Source: Thermovibrio guaymasensis (GTDB taxonomy: Bacteria; Aquificota; Aquificia; Desulfurobacteriales; Desulfurobacteriaceae). From it: a stretch of 64,000 nt of DNA. A model generated the notes under the pieces. That model was not told the DNA's origin. It was given only the letters and a program-made list of their open reading frames with translations, and did not search any database. This document shows positions 56,974 to 64,000 of this stretch, piece after piece. A program made the translations under genes and the position numbers. The stretch covers positions 853,331-917,330 of the forward strand of contig NZ_RBIE01000001.1 in the NCBI RefSeq assembly GCF_003633715.1. The letters are read 5' to 3'. Position 1 is the stretch's first letter; each line of letters opens with the position of its first letter.

Positions 56974-58074
56974 CTCTCCGTCCTCCATTAAAACGAAATC
57001 CCTTCCGTTCTTCAGCTCAAGGATAACTGTCGGCCTTTCAATTAAAAGGTCTATGTGGAGGTTCGCCTTTACCTTCCCCCCAAAGGAGCTGTTATCTCCA
57101 AGGGCTATGTGACAGGTTCCTAAGATCTTCTCAGCCTCTAAGATGTTAGTCTTAACCTTAGCCCTTTCGTTGGTTCCAACTCCAAACTCTGCAACGTTAT
57201 CTGCGTTTCTCTCCTTATGGATCAAGGAATTGATGAAGGTTGAGAAATCGTCCTCCCCAAGAGCTTCCCTTACCCTTCCAGACTCAACTATAAACTTAAC
57301 TGGAGATTTAAGCTCCCTATCTGGAGCGTAACGGGTTACGAAAACGCCCTCTGCAGTTCCTTCAACAGGAGCTACAAAGGCTTCCCCTGCAGGAAGGTTT
57401 CCAAAATCCCCCGGAGAACAGATTTTCCCCGTATCAGCAAGCCCTTCCCTTCCGTCTAAGGAAAACTTTAAATCTGTTCCAAGGGGACAGGTAATACGGG
57501 CAGAGACTGAATCTGTTAGGAGAGAGGCAATTTCTATAGAACGCCTTGAAACTAAGTTCCAGTTTGCCTGTAAAGAGGTATAGAACATAAAGGGTTCAAA
57601 GAGGGGCATACTTGCAAATCGAATTGAGAGGAACTCTGAACAGAGTTCCCTAAATAGGGTATGGGAGATTGAGTGTTGGTTAACGGCTATTACGGCAGTT
57701 GGAAGTTGATTTGGAGAAGTTGTTTCAAGGAGTATCTCCTTTACCTCAAGTTCGTCTGATGACGAGAGCTCCTTCTTTAAAATCCTCTCAAAGAGCCCCT
57801 TCTCTTTAACCTCTTCAACGAACTCCTGACCGAAAACTGCCCTCCAGACGCTCTCAGGGGGCTCAAGGCCGTGCCTTCCAGTTGGCTGGTAGGTATGGTG
57901 AAAAACCGGAATATTTAGGTTAGTAGCCTCCCAGAAGAGGAGCTCCCCAACCCTCTCCTTATAGGTATCTGTCAAAATGGCAAGTTTATCATCCCTTCCA
58001 CAGCAAAGGTTCTGCTTAAGGACCTTCCTCACCCCCCTCTTTACCTCTTCATCCTTCCAGTCCCACATACCCAC
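56962..58074 (-). CDS. M29-like aminopeptidase (leucyl aminopeptidase / aminopeptidase T family)
   Basis: About 370 residues. The C-terminal region AEFGVGTNERAKVKTNILEAEKILGTCHIALGDNSSFGG followed by NLHIDLL matches the metal-binding core of M29/COG2309 aminopeptidases (Glu, His and Asp ligands), and ITCPLGTDLKFSL is the beta strand before it. The start is set at GTG 58074, six bases after GGAGG and just beyond the uvrC stop; ATG 58068 is an alternative. The longer frame would run into uvrC. Confidence 0.8.
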   Translation of the reverse strand: MGMWDWKDEEVKRGVRKVLKQNLCCGRDDKLAILTDTYKERVGELLFWEATNLNIPVFHHTYQPTGRHGLEPPESVWRAVFGQEFVEEVKEKGLFERILKKELSSSDELEVKEILLETTSPNQLPTAVIAVNQHSISHTLFRELCSEFLSIRFASMPLFEPFMFYTSLQANWNLVSRRSIEIASLLTDSVSARITCPLGTDLKFSLDGREGLADTGKICSPGDFGNLPAGEAFVAPVEGTAEGVFVTRYAPDRELKSPVKFIVESGRVREALGEDDFSTFINSLIHKERNADNVAEFGVGTNERAKVKTNILEAEKILGTCHIALGDNSSFGGKVKANLHIDLLIERPTVILELKNGRDFVLMEDGELKV

Positions 58075-58087
58075 ATCCCACCTCCGT

Positions 58088-59842
58088 TCAATTAAAGATT
58101 TCCTTGGCCCTCTCAATAACTTCTTTAGCAACCTTCATTGGTATTCCAATCTTTACAAGCTCCTCAGGAGTGATGAGGGCAAGCTCCCTTGGGTCGGGAT
58201 AAAACCTGTTTAGGAGCTCCCTCCTCTTTACCCCCAGCCCCTTAATACCGTCAAAGGGACTCTTTAGCATCTCCTTAGTTCTAACCTTCCTATTGTAGGA
58301 AATTGCAAACCTGTGAGCTTCGTCTCTTATTGAAGTAAAGAGCCTAAAGAGGTGTGGGTAGTTCTTAAGTGGAACAACCTCCCCGTCGTCTGTAAATATA
58401 GTCTCCTCCCTCTTTGCAAGGGAGAAAACTCTAAAGTTAAGTCCAAGTTCGTCTCTAACTTTCAAAGCAACGTTAAGCTGGCCTACTCCACCATCAATAA
58501 GCGCAAGGTCTGGAGGCTTTACCTCACCAGATTTAATTCTCTTAAACCTTCTCCTTAAAACTTCCTCCATTGAGGCGTAGTCGTTAACCCCTTTAACGGT
58601 CTTAACCCTGTAGCGCCTATAGTTACTCTTAACGAACCTTCCACTTTCCCAAACTACGCAGGAACCTACAGTCCCGCGTCCCTGAAGGGTAGAAATGTCA
58701 AAACACTCAATTCTGCTGGGAAAAGAGTCAAGGAAAACCCTTTCAAACTCCTCAGATACCGCCTTTAAGGATAGGTTGTAACTAACAGGTTCCCTGTTCC
58801 TTTTAACGAGGGAAAGGAGCTCATTTGGAAAGAGCTCGGTCCTTATTGAAGGCTCAAGGGAGGTGAAATTGGCAACAACCTTTTCCGGCGGAGGGTTTTC
58901 TGAATAGGTGTTCTTTAGCCAAATTGTTCCGATAACGTCAACGTTAAGCCTTTCTTCACCGTAGTTAAAGAGAGCCTCAAGGAGACTCTCCTCCCAGGGG
59001 TCTACTGGATCAAAAGTAAAAATCTCCTTACCGTAAAGGATTCCGTTTCTAACAGTTAGCTTTATCCCAGAGAAGAGACCTCCCTTTTCTTCCAAGTAGA
59101 AGAAGTCGGCATTTGGAAACTCCTCAAATAGGAGAGCTCCCCTCTCATAAACGTTCTTTATAGCTATAAGCTGATCCCTCAGTAGGGCAGCCCTTTCAAA
59201 CTGGAGGTTCTCAGCTGCCCTCTCAATTTCACAGTGGAGCTCCCTAATAAGCTCTTTTACGTTGCCCTTTAAAAAGGAGAGAGCTCCCCTAACCTGCTTC
59301 CTATAGTCCTCCTTCGTTACCTTTCCCGCACAGGGAGCAGTGCACCTTTCAATGTAGTACTCTAAGCAGGGCTTATCTCTCCTCTTAAGCTCTTTACACT
59401 TCCTAAGCTTAAAAACTTTGTGGATTAACTCCTTTAAACGGCGGGCATTTTTAGGGGGTATGAAAGGGCCAAACTTTTCTCTCCCAATTCCTCCCTCCCT
59501 CTTCCTAACGAGCTTAACCGTAGGATACTCTTCTTCGGTTATCACTAAATAAGGGTAGCTCTTATCGTCCTTTAAGAGAACGTTAAAGGGAGGCAAGTAC
59601 TTCTTTATAAGCTCAGCCTCAAGGGCTAGTGCTTCCCTTTCGTTCTTTACAACTATGAAGTCAAAATCGGAGGAAGCCCTTACTATCCTATAGCTCTTAT
59701 CGTTAGGGTTAGTTGCACTTAGATGTGTTGAAAGCCTGCTCTTTAAGTTCTTTGCCTTTCCAACGTAGAGAACCTTCCCACTCCTATCCTTAAAGAGGTA
59801 AACACCGGGGAGCTCGGGAACCTTATCTAACTTCTCCTTCAT
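58088..59842 (-). CDS. uvrC: UvrABC excinuclease subunit C
   Basis: Makes both incisions in nucleotide excision repair. N-terminal GIY-YIG nuclease (PGVYLFKDRSGKVLYVGKAKNLKSRL), a Cys cluster (FKLRKCKELKRRDKPCLEYYIERC), UvrB-interacting UVR region (AAENLQFERAALLRDQL), RNase H-like C-terminal nuclease (IECFDISTLQGRGTVGS, LALIDGGVGQLN) and terminal helix-hairpin-helix (IKGLGVKRRELLNRF). 584 residues. Confidence 0.96.
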   Translation of the reverse strand: MKEKLDKVPELPGVYLFKDRSGKVLYVGKAKNLKSRLSTHLSATNPNDKSYRIVRASSDFDFIVVKNEREALALEAELIKKYLPPFNVLLKDDKSYPYLVITEEEYPTVKLVRKREGGIGREKFGPFIPPKNARRLKELIHKVFKLRKCKELKRRDKPCLEYYIERCTAPCAGKVTKEDYRKQVRGALSFLKGNVKELIRELHCEIERAAENLQFERAALLRDQLIAIKNVYERGALLFEEFPNADFFYLEEKGGLFSGIKLTVRNGILYGKEIFTFDPVDPWEESLLEALFNYGEERLNVDVIGTIWLKNTYSENPPPEKVVANFTSLEPSIRTELFPNELLSLVKRNREPVSYNLSLKAVSEEFERVFLDSFPSRIECFDISTLQGRGTVGSCVVWESGRFVKSNYRRYRVKTVKGVNDYASMEEVLRRRFKRIKSGEVKPPDLALIDGGVGQLNVALKVRDELGLNFRVFSLAKREETIFTDDGEVVPLKNYPHLFRLFTSIRDEAHRFAISYNRKVRTKEMLKSPFDGIKGLGVKRRELLNRFYPDPRELALITPEELVKIGIPMKVAKEVIERAKEIFN

Positions 59843-60477
59843 CTTTCACTGTAAGAAGCACATGAGTTTGGAGTTTCGTTTATTGATACCTTGTAACAGT
59901 CAACTCCCAAAGGCTTAACGTTTTCCTTTACAAAGTAGTAAAAGAACCTTGCCAAGTTCTCTGAAGTCGGAGAACCTTTAAAGAGGACAATTCCGTCAAC
60001 TAGCCTCTGGTAGAAGTCAAGGATTGGGTCACTCTGGAGAGGAGAACTTCCGAAGGTAACGAAATTGCAGGTGGAAATTTTCCTTAAAGTTAGAGACCGT
60101 CCAAAAAAGCTCTTTAACCTAAAGTTCTCGTCAACAATGGTAATTCTCGTCTCAAAAGGAAATTTAATCTCCTTCCCGTCAAGGAGCTCCAGCTTGCTAA
60201 AGAAGAGTTCAAAGGCTGGGTCATCCACTCCGATAATCAGCTTGTGGTCAAAGCAGTCGTCAATAAATTCCTTTAACCACTTTAGGTGACCAAAGTCGGT
60301 TACCATTTGACTTTGAGAGAGCTCCCCCGTTAAGTAAACCGTAAGCTTATAGTTGTGGCCGTGGCCGGGAAGACGGCGACACTTAGGATAATCGCTACCC
60401 GCCCACTCCCTATTCAACCTCTGAGAGTGAACCGAGTGGGCTGCGGCAAACTCAAAACTCTTAGAAATTACGAACAT
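59839..60477 (-). CDS. QueD/6-pyruvoyl-tetrahydropterin synthase family protein with a long insertion
   Basis: Zinc ligands in FAAAHSVHS and GHGHNYKL; the catalytic Cys is in PKCRRLPGHGH; DCFDHKLI supplies the Asp-His and ETPNSCASY the pterin-anchoring Glu. These are the QueD/PTPS motifs. The protein has 212 residues against about 120-150 usual. The extra 60-70 residues lie between DHK and PTSENLARFFY and carry no known motif. It may make 6-carboxytetrahydropterin for queuosine or a related pterin. Overlaps uvrC by 4 bases and rsmD by 1. Confidence 0.82.
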   Translation of the reverse strand: MFVISKSFEFAAAHSVHSQRLNREWAGSDYPKCRRLPGHGHNYKLTVYLTGELSQSQMVTDFGHLKWLKEFIDDCFDHKLIIGVDDPAFELFFSKLELLDGKEIKFPFETRITIVDENFRLKSFFGRSLTLRKISTCNFVTFGSSPLQSDPILDFYQRLVDGIVLFKGSPTSENLARFFYYFVKENVKPLGVDCYKVSINETPNSCASYSER

Positions 60478-61055
60478 TACTCCTCTCCTTCAGGATTGAA
60501 GTTTAAGAAGCTAACGATAGTCGTTCCGTAGTGGCGCTTTTCAACGAGCCACTCCTCATCTTCAGGTATAAAGGGGTTCTTCTTAGGCTCCTCCAGGATT
60601 AAAAGGCCATCTTCATCAAGTAACCCAAGGTTCTTAACCATATTGACAACCCTCGTGTAGTAACCCCTTTCGTAGGGAGGGTCTGCGTAGATAAAGTCAA
60701 ACTTCATTCCCCTTTTTCCCAGCTTCTTAAGGGCTTTTGTAAAGTCATCACAGATGATTTCATACTTTTCAGGAGGAATACCTAAGGACTTCAGGTTCTC
60801 CCTTATGAGTTTACAGAAACGCCTATCACTCTCAACGAAAACGACCTTTTCTGCACCCCTGCTTAAGGCCTCAATTCCAACGGCTCCCGTCCCTGCAAAG
60901 AGATCAAGGAACCTGGTATCTTCAAGGTAGTTGTTGAGAATTGAGAAAACAGACTCCTTAACCCTCTCGGTTGTAGGCCTTAAAAGTTTAGTGTCCTCCC
61001 TTTTCGGCATTGATTTAATCTTCCTTCCTCTATACTTTCCACCTACAACCCGCAT
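60477..61055 (-). CDS. rsmD: 16S rRNA (guanine-966-N2)-methyltransferase RsmD
   Basis: Modifies G966 of 16S rRNA. MRVVGGKYRGRKIKS opening, LRPTTERVKESVFSIL, SAM motif LDLFAGTGAVGIEALSRGA and catalytic motif IYADPPY. 192 residues, normal. First gene of a minus-strand run rsmD-queD-uvrC-aminopeptidase; divergent from lolA. Confidence 0.93.
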   Translation of the reverse strand: MRVVGGKYRGRKIKSMPKREDTKLLRPTTERVKESVFSILNNYLEDTRFLDLFAGTGAVGIEALSRGAEKVVFVESDRRFCKLIRENLKSLGIPPEKYEIICDDFTKALKKLGKRGMKFDFIYADPPYERGYYTRVVNMVKNLGLLDEDGLLILEEPKKNPFIPEDEEWLVEKRHYGTTIVSFLNFNPEGEE

Positions 61056-61107
61056 ACCTTTACCTCTTTAGGAGTTTAAGTCTTAATTTAATCTAACGGA
61101 GGTTGGT

Positions 61108-61692
61108 GTGAAGTTCTTAGTTGTCCTTTTCCTTTCAATATTAACCTCTACAACGGCCCTCGGAGAGGAAGGGGAGCTCTACACCCTATTTAAAGGTGTT
61201 AACTCCCTAAAAATTCTCTTCTCACAGAGGACAAAACTTCCAGTTGCCGGAGATGAAGTTTCCCTATACGAAGGAGTAATCTACTACAAAAGGCCATTAA
61301 AGTTCAGGTGGGAGTACACTAAAGGAGCAAAAGTTCTGATAGTTTCAAACGGAGAGCTGGTAAAGAGCTCCATTGAAGGGGAGTGCCAGATAGCAGAGAT
61401 AGCAGACCAACCGGTGTTTGCTCTAATTGAACTTATAGATAACCCAGAAAAGTTTAAAGAGGACTTTAGAGTAAAAGAGCTAAAGAAGAACAAAAGTTGG
61501 GAAGTTGTAAGAATAACCCCCAACCATAAGGACGCATTTTTCAAAGAGATAATCTTCATCATTAAAGATAAGAAGTTAAAAAAGGTTATTACCGTTGAGG
61601 AGGACGGAACTAAAGGAGAGTACCAGATAGAGGAAATTAAAAAGAACGTCCCCCTAGATGATGACCTATTCCAAGTCACTCCGTGTAATTGA
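61108..61692 (+). CDS. lolA: Outer-membrane lipoprotein carrier LolA-like protein
   Basis: Periplasmic chaperone ferrying lipoproteins to the outer membrane. Signal peptide MKFLVVLFLSILTSTTALG, then LolA half-barrel features: LFSQRTKLPVAGDEVSLYEGVIYYKRPLKFRWEY and KVLIVSNGELV. 194 residues. GTG start with GGAGG upstream. One Cys in GECQIA and one near the end (TPCN) could form a disulfide. Confidence 0.85.
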   Translation: MKFLVVLFLSILTSTTALGEEGELYTLFKGVNSLKILFSQRTKLPVAGDEVSLYEGVIYYKRPLKFRWEYTKGAKVLIVSNGELVKSSIEGECQIAEIADQPVFALIELIDNPEKFKEDFRVKELKKNKSWEVVRITPNHKDAFFKEIIFIIKDKKLKKVITVEEDGTKGEYQIEEIKKNVPLDDDLFQVTPCN

Positions 61693-61694
61693 AA

Positions 61695-61715
61695 GGTTGG
61701 CCTCGGCGGCCAACC
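61695..61715 (+). terminator. Hairpin after lolA
   Basis: Perfect 8-bp stem GGTTGGCC/GGCCAACC with a 5-base loop, three bases after the lolA stop. It is followed by AAAGGAGGG rather than T residues, so it may be a 3' stabiliser or rho-assisted terminator instead of a classic one. Confidence 0.5.
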
Positions 61716-61728
61716 AAAGGAGGGTACC

Positions 61729-61746
61729 ATGGGAACTGGAGGGTGA
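61729..61746 (+). other. Five-codon mini-ORF with strong SD
   Basis: AAGGAGG at 61717-61723 is followed 5 bases on by ATG GGA ACT GGA GGG TGA (peptide MGTGG). It could be a leader peptide for fdhA 120 bases downstream or the remnant of a deleted gene. The 61747-61866 stretch behind it is AT-rich; I see no other feature there apart from possible weak promoter elements. Confidence 0.25.
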
Positions 61747-61866
61747 AGTTAATTTATTACCTATATTAAAAATTTTCAAGCATTCTATCATTAGCATCAT
61801 GATAAATTAGACCGAACTGAATCAAACTTGTAAAATTACCGAACAGTTTCAGACCCGGAGGTTAAC

Positions 61867-63903
61867 TTGATAAAAAGTGTCTGCACCTACTGTGGAGTCG
61901 GGTGCGAGATAGGTTTCAACGGTAAAGGAATTGTCCCCTTACAAGATGGAGTCGTCAGTAAAGGAAAGCTGTGCATAAAAGGTAAGTTTGGCTACCAGTT
62001 TGTCAACCACCCTGATAGGATAAAGGGAGCTCTCGTCAAGGAAGATCTCCTGAAGGAGTTCAACTACAAACCGCAAGATTTTAAAAGGTGGAAAGGTAAC
62101 TTCAGGAAAGTCCCCTACGAAGTTGCCTATAAAATTACCGCTCATAAGCTTAAGGAAATTAAGGAAAGGTACGGAAGGAGGTCACTTGCAGCAATCGGCG
62201 GCGCAAGGACTAGCTGTGAAAGTGGTTATCTCTTCCAAAAGTTTGCAAGGGAAGTATTTGGAACACCACACGTTGATAACTGCGCAAGGATTTGCCACGC
62301 CCCCAGCCTAAAAGGTTTAAGAGAGACGGTAGGGGAAGGGGCAGCATCTGCTCCCTTTGATGAAATCTACAGAGCCGAGTTCATCTTCGTAATTGGCTCA
62401 AACACTACTGAAGCCCATCCTATAGTTAGCCACAGAATCATTGAAAAGGCAAGAGAAGGAACTCCACTGGCAGTAGTTGACGTAAGGGAAATCGGACTCT
62501 TTAAGTTTGCAAAGTACCCTGTAACCCTACCTCTTGAATCTAACCTCCTGTTCTTAAATGCTCTGGCACGGGTAATCGTTGAAAGAGGCCTTTACGATAG
62601 GGAGTTCGTTAGTAAGAGGATCTCAAACTTTGAAGAGTTTAAAGAAAAAATCCTAAAGGACCCCACTACTAAACCGGAACTTTTCAGAAAACTACCTGGA
62701 TACGAGGGAGTAACAGAACAGATTTACTCATTAGCAGAGGAGATTTCAAAGAGGAAAACTGTATTTTTATGGGGACTTGGAGTAACTGAGCACATTGACG
62801 GAAGTCAATCTGTAATGGCAATTGCCAACCTCGCCCTATTAACCGGAAATGTCGGAAAAGAGGGAACGGGACTAATTCCCCTTAGAGGACAGAACAACGT
62901 TCAAGGAGCCTGCGACGTTGGGGTACTTCCTTACTACCTACCAGACTACAAAAAGCCTGAGGAAATAGGTTATATGACTCCCGACATTATAGAAGGAGCT
63001 CTTAGGGGAGAGATAAAGGCCCTCTGGGTAATGGGAGAGGATATAGCCCACGTTCACCCGAACTTAAATAAGATAGAGAGAGCTCTAAGGAAAATTGACT
63101 TTCTAGTGGTAAACGAACTCTTTCCCTGTAGGATAACAGAGTTTGCCGACGTAATTTTTGGGGTTAAGAGTGCTTACGAAAAGGTTGGTGTGTACATAAA
63201 CGCCGAAAGGAGAATGCACCTTTCCAAACCTCTCTTTGAGAGCTCCCTCCCCGATGATTGGGAAGTGATAGCAGGAGTTTCAAAGGAGTTTGGCCACGAC
63301 TTCGGCTTTAAAAAGAGCGAGGATGTCTGGAACAGTCTAAGGAAAGAGGCGCCAGTTAGGTTTGGAGATGCAACGTATAAACTCCTTGAAGAGAACTTCT
63401 TAAACGCCCCTCAGTGGCCTGTGAAAGGTAACGGAGGAACTGAAATTCTCCACAAGGATTCCTTTCCAACAAAAAGCGGTAAGGCCAGTTTAAAGTTTAA
63501 CCCCTACAGAATTAGGGGGATGGTAGAGGAGCTCTTTAAAAAGGGGAAGTTGGAAAGTTTTTACCTTACAACCGGAAGGAACTTGGTCCACTACAACAAT
63601 GCAAATCAGACAAACAGGTGCTCTACCTTAAGGAAGTTCAAAACCTTTCAGGAAGACGTTCTCTACATGAATCCAGAAGACGCAGAAAAGCTTGGTCATC
63701 CAGAGAGAGTAATTCTAGAGAGCAAATACGGAAGGAGCTCCCCTCTCCCCGTTGAAGAAAACCCCCACATAAAGAGGGGAACCCTCTTTACAACGTTCCA
63801 CCACAGTAAGAGCGAAATAAATAGGCTCTTTGGGGATGAGGCAGATGAACTCGTAAAAACTGCCAGATTTAAATCGGTAAAAGTAAAGATCGTCAAAACC
63901 TAA
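61867..63903 (+). CDS. fdhA: Formate dehydrogenase catalytic subunit (molybdopterin oxidoreductase)
   Basis: Interconverts formate and CO2. Begins with a [4Fe-4S] domain (CTYCGVGCEIGF ... KGKLCIKGKFG) and continues with bis-MGD domains; VDNCARICHAPSLKGL holds the Mo/W ligand, Cys (in ICHAP) rather than selenocysteine. WGLGVTEH and LRGQNNVQGACDVG bind the cofactor. 678 residues, close to E. coli FdhH, with no Tat signal, so cytoplasmic. TTG start with GGAGG upstream. No beta or gamma subunit gene follows; the next gene is convergent and overlaps by 4 bases. Confidence 0.9.
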   Translation: MIKSVCTYCGVGCEIGFNGKGIVPLQDGVVSKGKLCIKGKFGYQFVNHPDRIKGALVKEDLLKEFNYKPQDFKRWKGNFRKVPYEVAYKITAHKLKEIKERYGRRSLAAIGGARTSCESGYLFQKFAREVFGTPHVDNCARICHAPSLKGLRETVGEGAASAPFDEIYRAEFIFVIGSNTTEAHPIVSHRIIEKAREGTPLAVVDVREIGLFKFAKYPVTLPLESNLLFLNALARVIVERGLYDREFVSKRISNFEEFKEKILKDPTTKPELFRKLPGYEGVTEQIYSLAEEISKRKTVFLWGLGVTEHIDGSQSVMAIANLALLTGNVGKEGTGLIPLRGQNNVQGACDVGVLPYYLPDYKKPEEIGYMTPDIIEGALRGEIKALWVMGEDIAHVHPNLNKIERALRKIDFLVVNELFPCRITEFADVIFGVKSAYEKVGVYINAERRMHLSKPLFESSLPDDWEVIAGVSKEFGHDFGFKKSEDVWNSLRKEAPVRFGDATYKLLEENFLNAPQWPVKGNGGTEILHKDSFPTKSGKASLKFNPYRIRGMVEELFKKGKLESFYLTTGRNLVHYNNANQTNRCSTLRKFKTFQEDVLYMNPEDAEKLGHPERVILESKYGRSSPLPVEENPHIKRGTLFTTFHHSKSEINRLFGDEADELVKTARFKSVKVKIVKT

Positions 63904-64000
63904 AAATGGCTTAAGTAAAGAACATCAGCCTTTCCTCCCTCAAAGGCCTCTATAGCCTCTTCAACTGTTTCTACTTTTGAAGGTAATTTATAAACCACAA
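63900..64000 (-). CDS. 3' end of an unidentified gene (partial)
   Basis: An open minus-strand frame enters from the right edge and stops at TAG 63902-63900. The last 32 residues end ...VEEAIEAFEGGKADVLYLSHF. Codon usage resembles its neighbours. Convergent with fdhA. Too short to assign. Confidence 0.5.
   Translation of the reverse strand, partial: VVYKLPSKVETVEEAIEAFEGGKADVLYLSHF

Overview
The window looks like a chromosomal segment of a thermophilic, hydrogen-oxidising, flagellated Gram-negative bacterium. The best guess is Aquificota, family Desulfurobacteriaceae (Desulfurobacterium/Thermovibrio relatives). This is inferred from the gene content: a periplasmic uptake [NiFe] hydrogenase, a cytoplasmic formate dehydrogenase, LPS export and LolA genes, Lys/Glu-rich proteins and tightly overlapping operons. 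No rRNA or species marker is present, so the assignment is not proven. One tRNA (Arg-CCG) is seen and there is no CRISPR array. No gene-free stretch exceeds 300 bases.

Layout. 1-6771: an ArsR-type regulator, then hydABC, the maturation protease, hypC, hypA, an unassigned methyltransferase and hypB, with a good promoter and a palindromic operator candidate in front. 6807-10920: a TolC/adaptor efflux pair without a pump, then exbD-tonB diverging from exbB. 10917-19440: gatB, and on the other strand pbp1A-gyrA-serS, with a 431-residue homing-endonuclease intein inside GyrA. 19442-25465: a minor pilin/PilY1 operon. 25641-28385: LPS genes lptB-lptA-lptC-kdsC and a phosphoesterase. 28424-29641: a triheme cytochrome c peroxidase. 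29706-36168: bioD, a FliT-like gene, fliS, fliD, flaG, flagellin with a textbook sigma-28 promoter, and a Maf flagellin glycosyltransferase.

36185-46757: a pseudaminic-acid type sugar cluster (pseI, ATP-grasp, pseG, pseF, a Gfo/Idh oxidoreductase, an FkbM methyltransferase, pseB, pseC) interrupted by an IS200/IS605 element that carries tnpA and tnpB. This block is visibly more AT-rich than its flanks. It lacks the pathway's acetyltransferase PseH but has an ATP-grasp ligase between pseG and pseI. The most interesting hypothesis of the window is that flagellin is decorated with a nonulosonic acid whose amine is acylated by this ligase rather than by acetyl-CoA.

46797-64000: housekeeping genes. 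These are ribD, a tiny membrane ORF, trpS, purC, purF, tRNA-Arg, ftsL-like, ftsI, thrS, infC (with an AUU start), rpmI, rplT, an M29 aminopeptidase, uvrC, a QueD-like protein, rsmD and lolA. A formate dehydrogenase catalytic subunit follows, and the 3' end of another gene on the minus strand closes the window.

How they work together: hydrogenase and formate dehydrogenase would handle H2 and formate/CO2 chemistry. The type IV pilus and glycosylated flagellum genes form the surface and motility programme. The remainder is envelope synthesis and translation. Start codons were revised from the longest frame in hydC, tonB, gatB, gyrA, serS, fimT-like, lptA, FkbM, thrS, infC and the aminopeptidase because a Shine-Dalgarno (SD) sequence or family N-terminus favoured another start.
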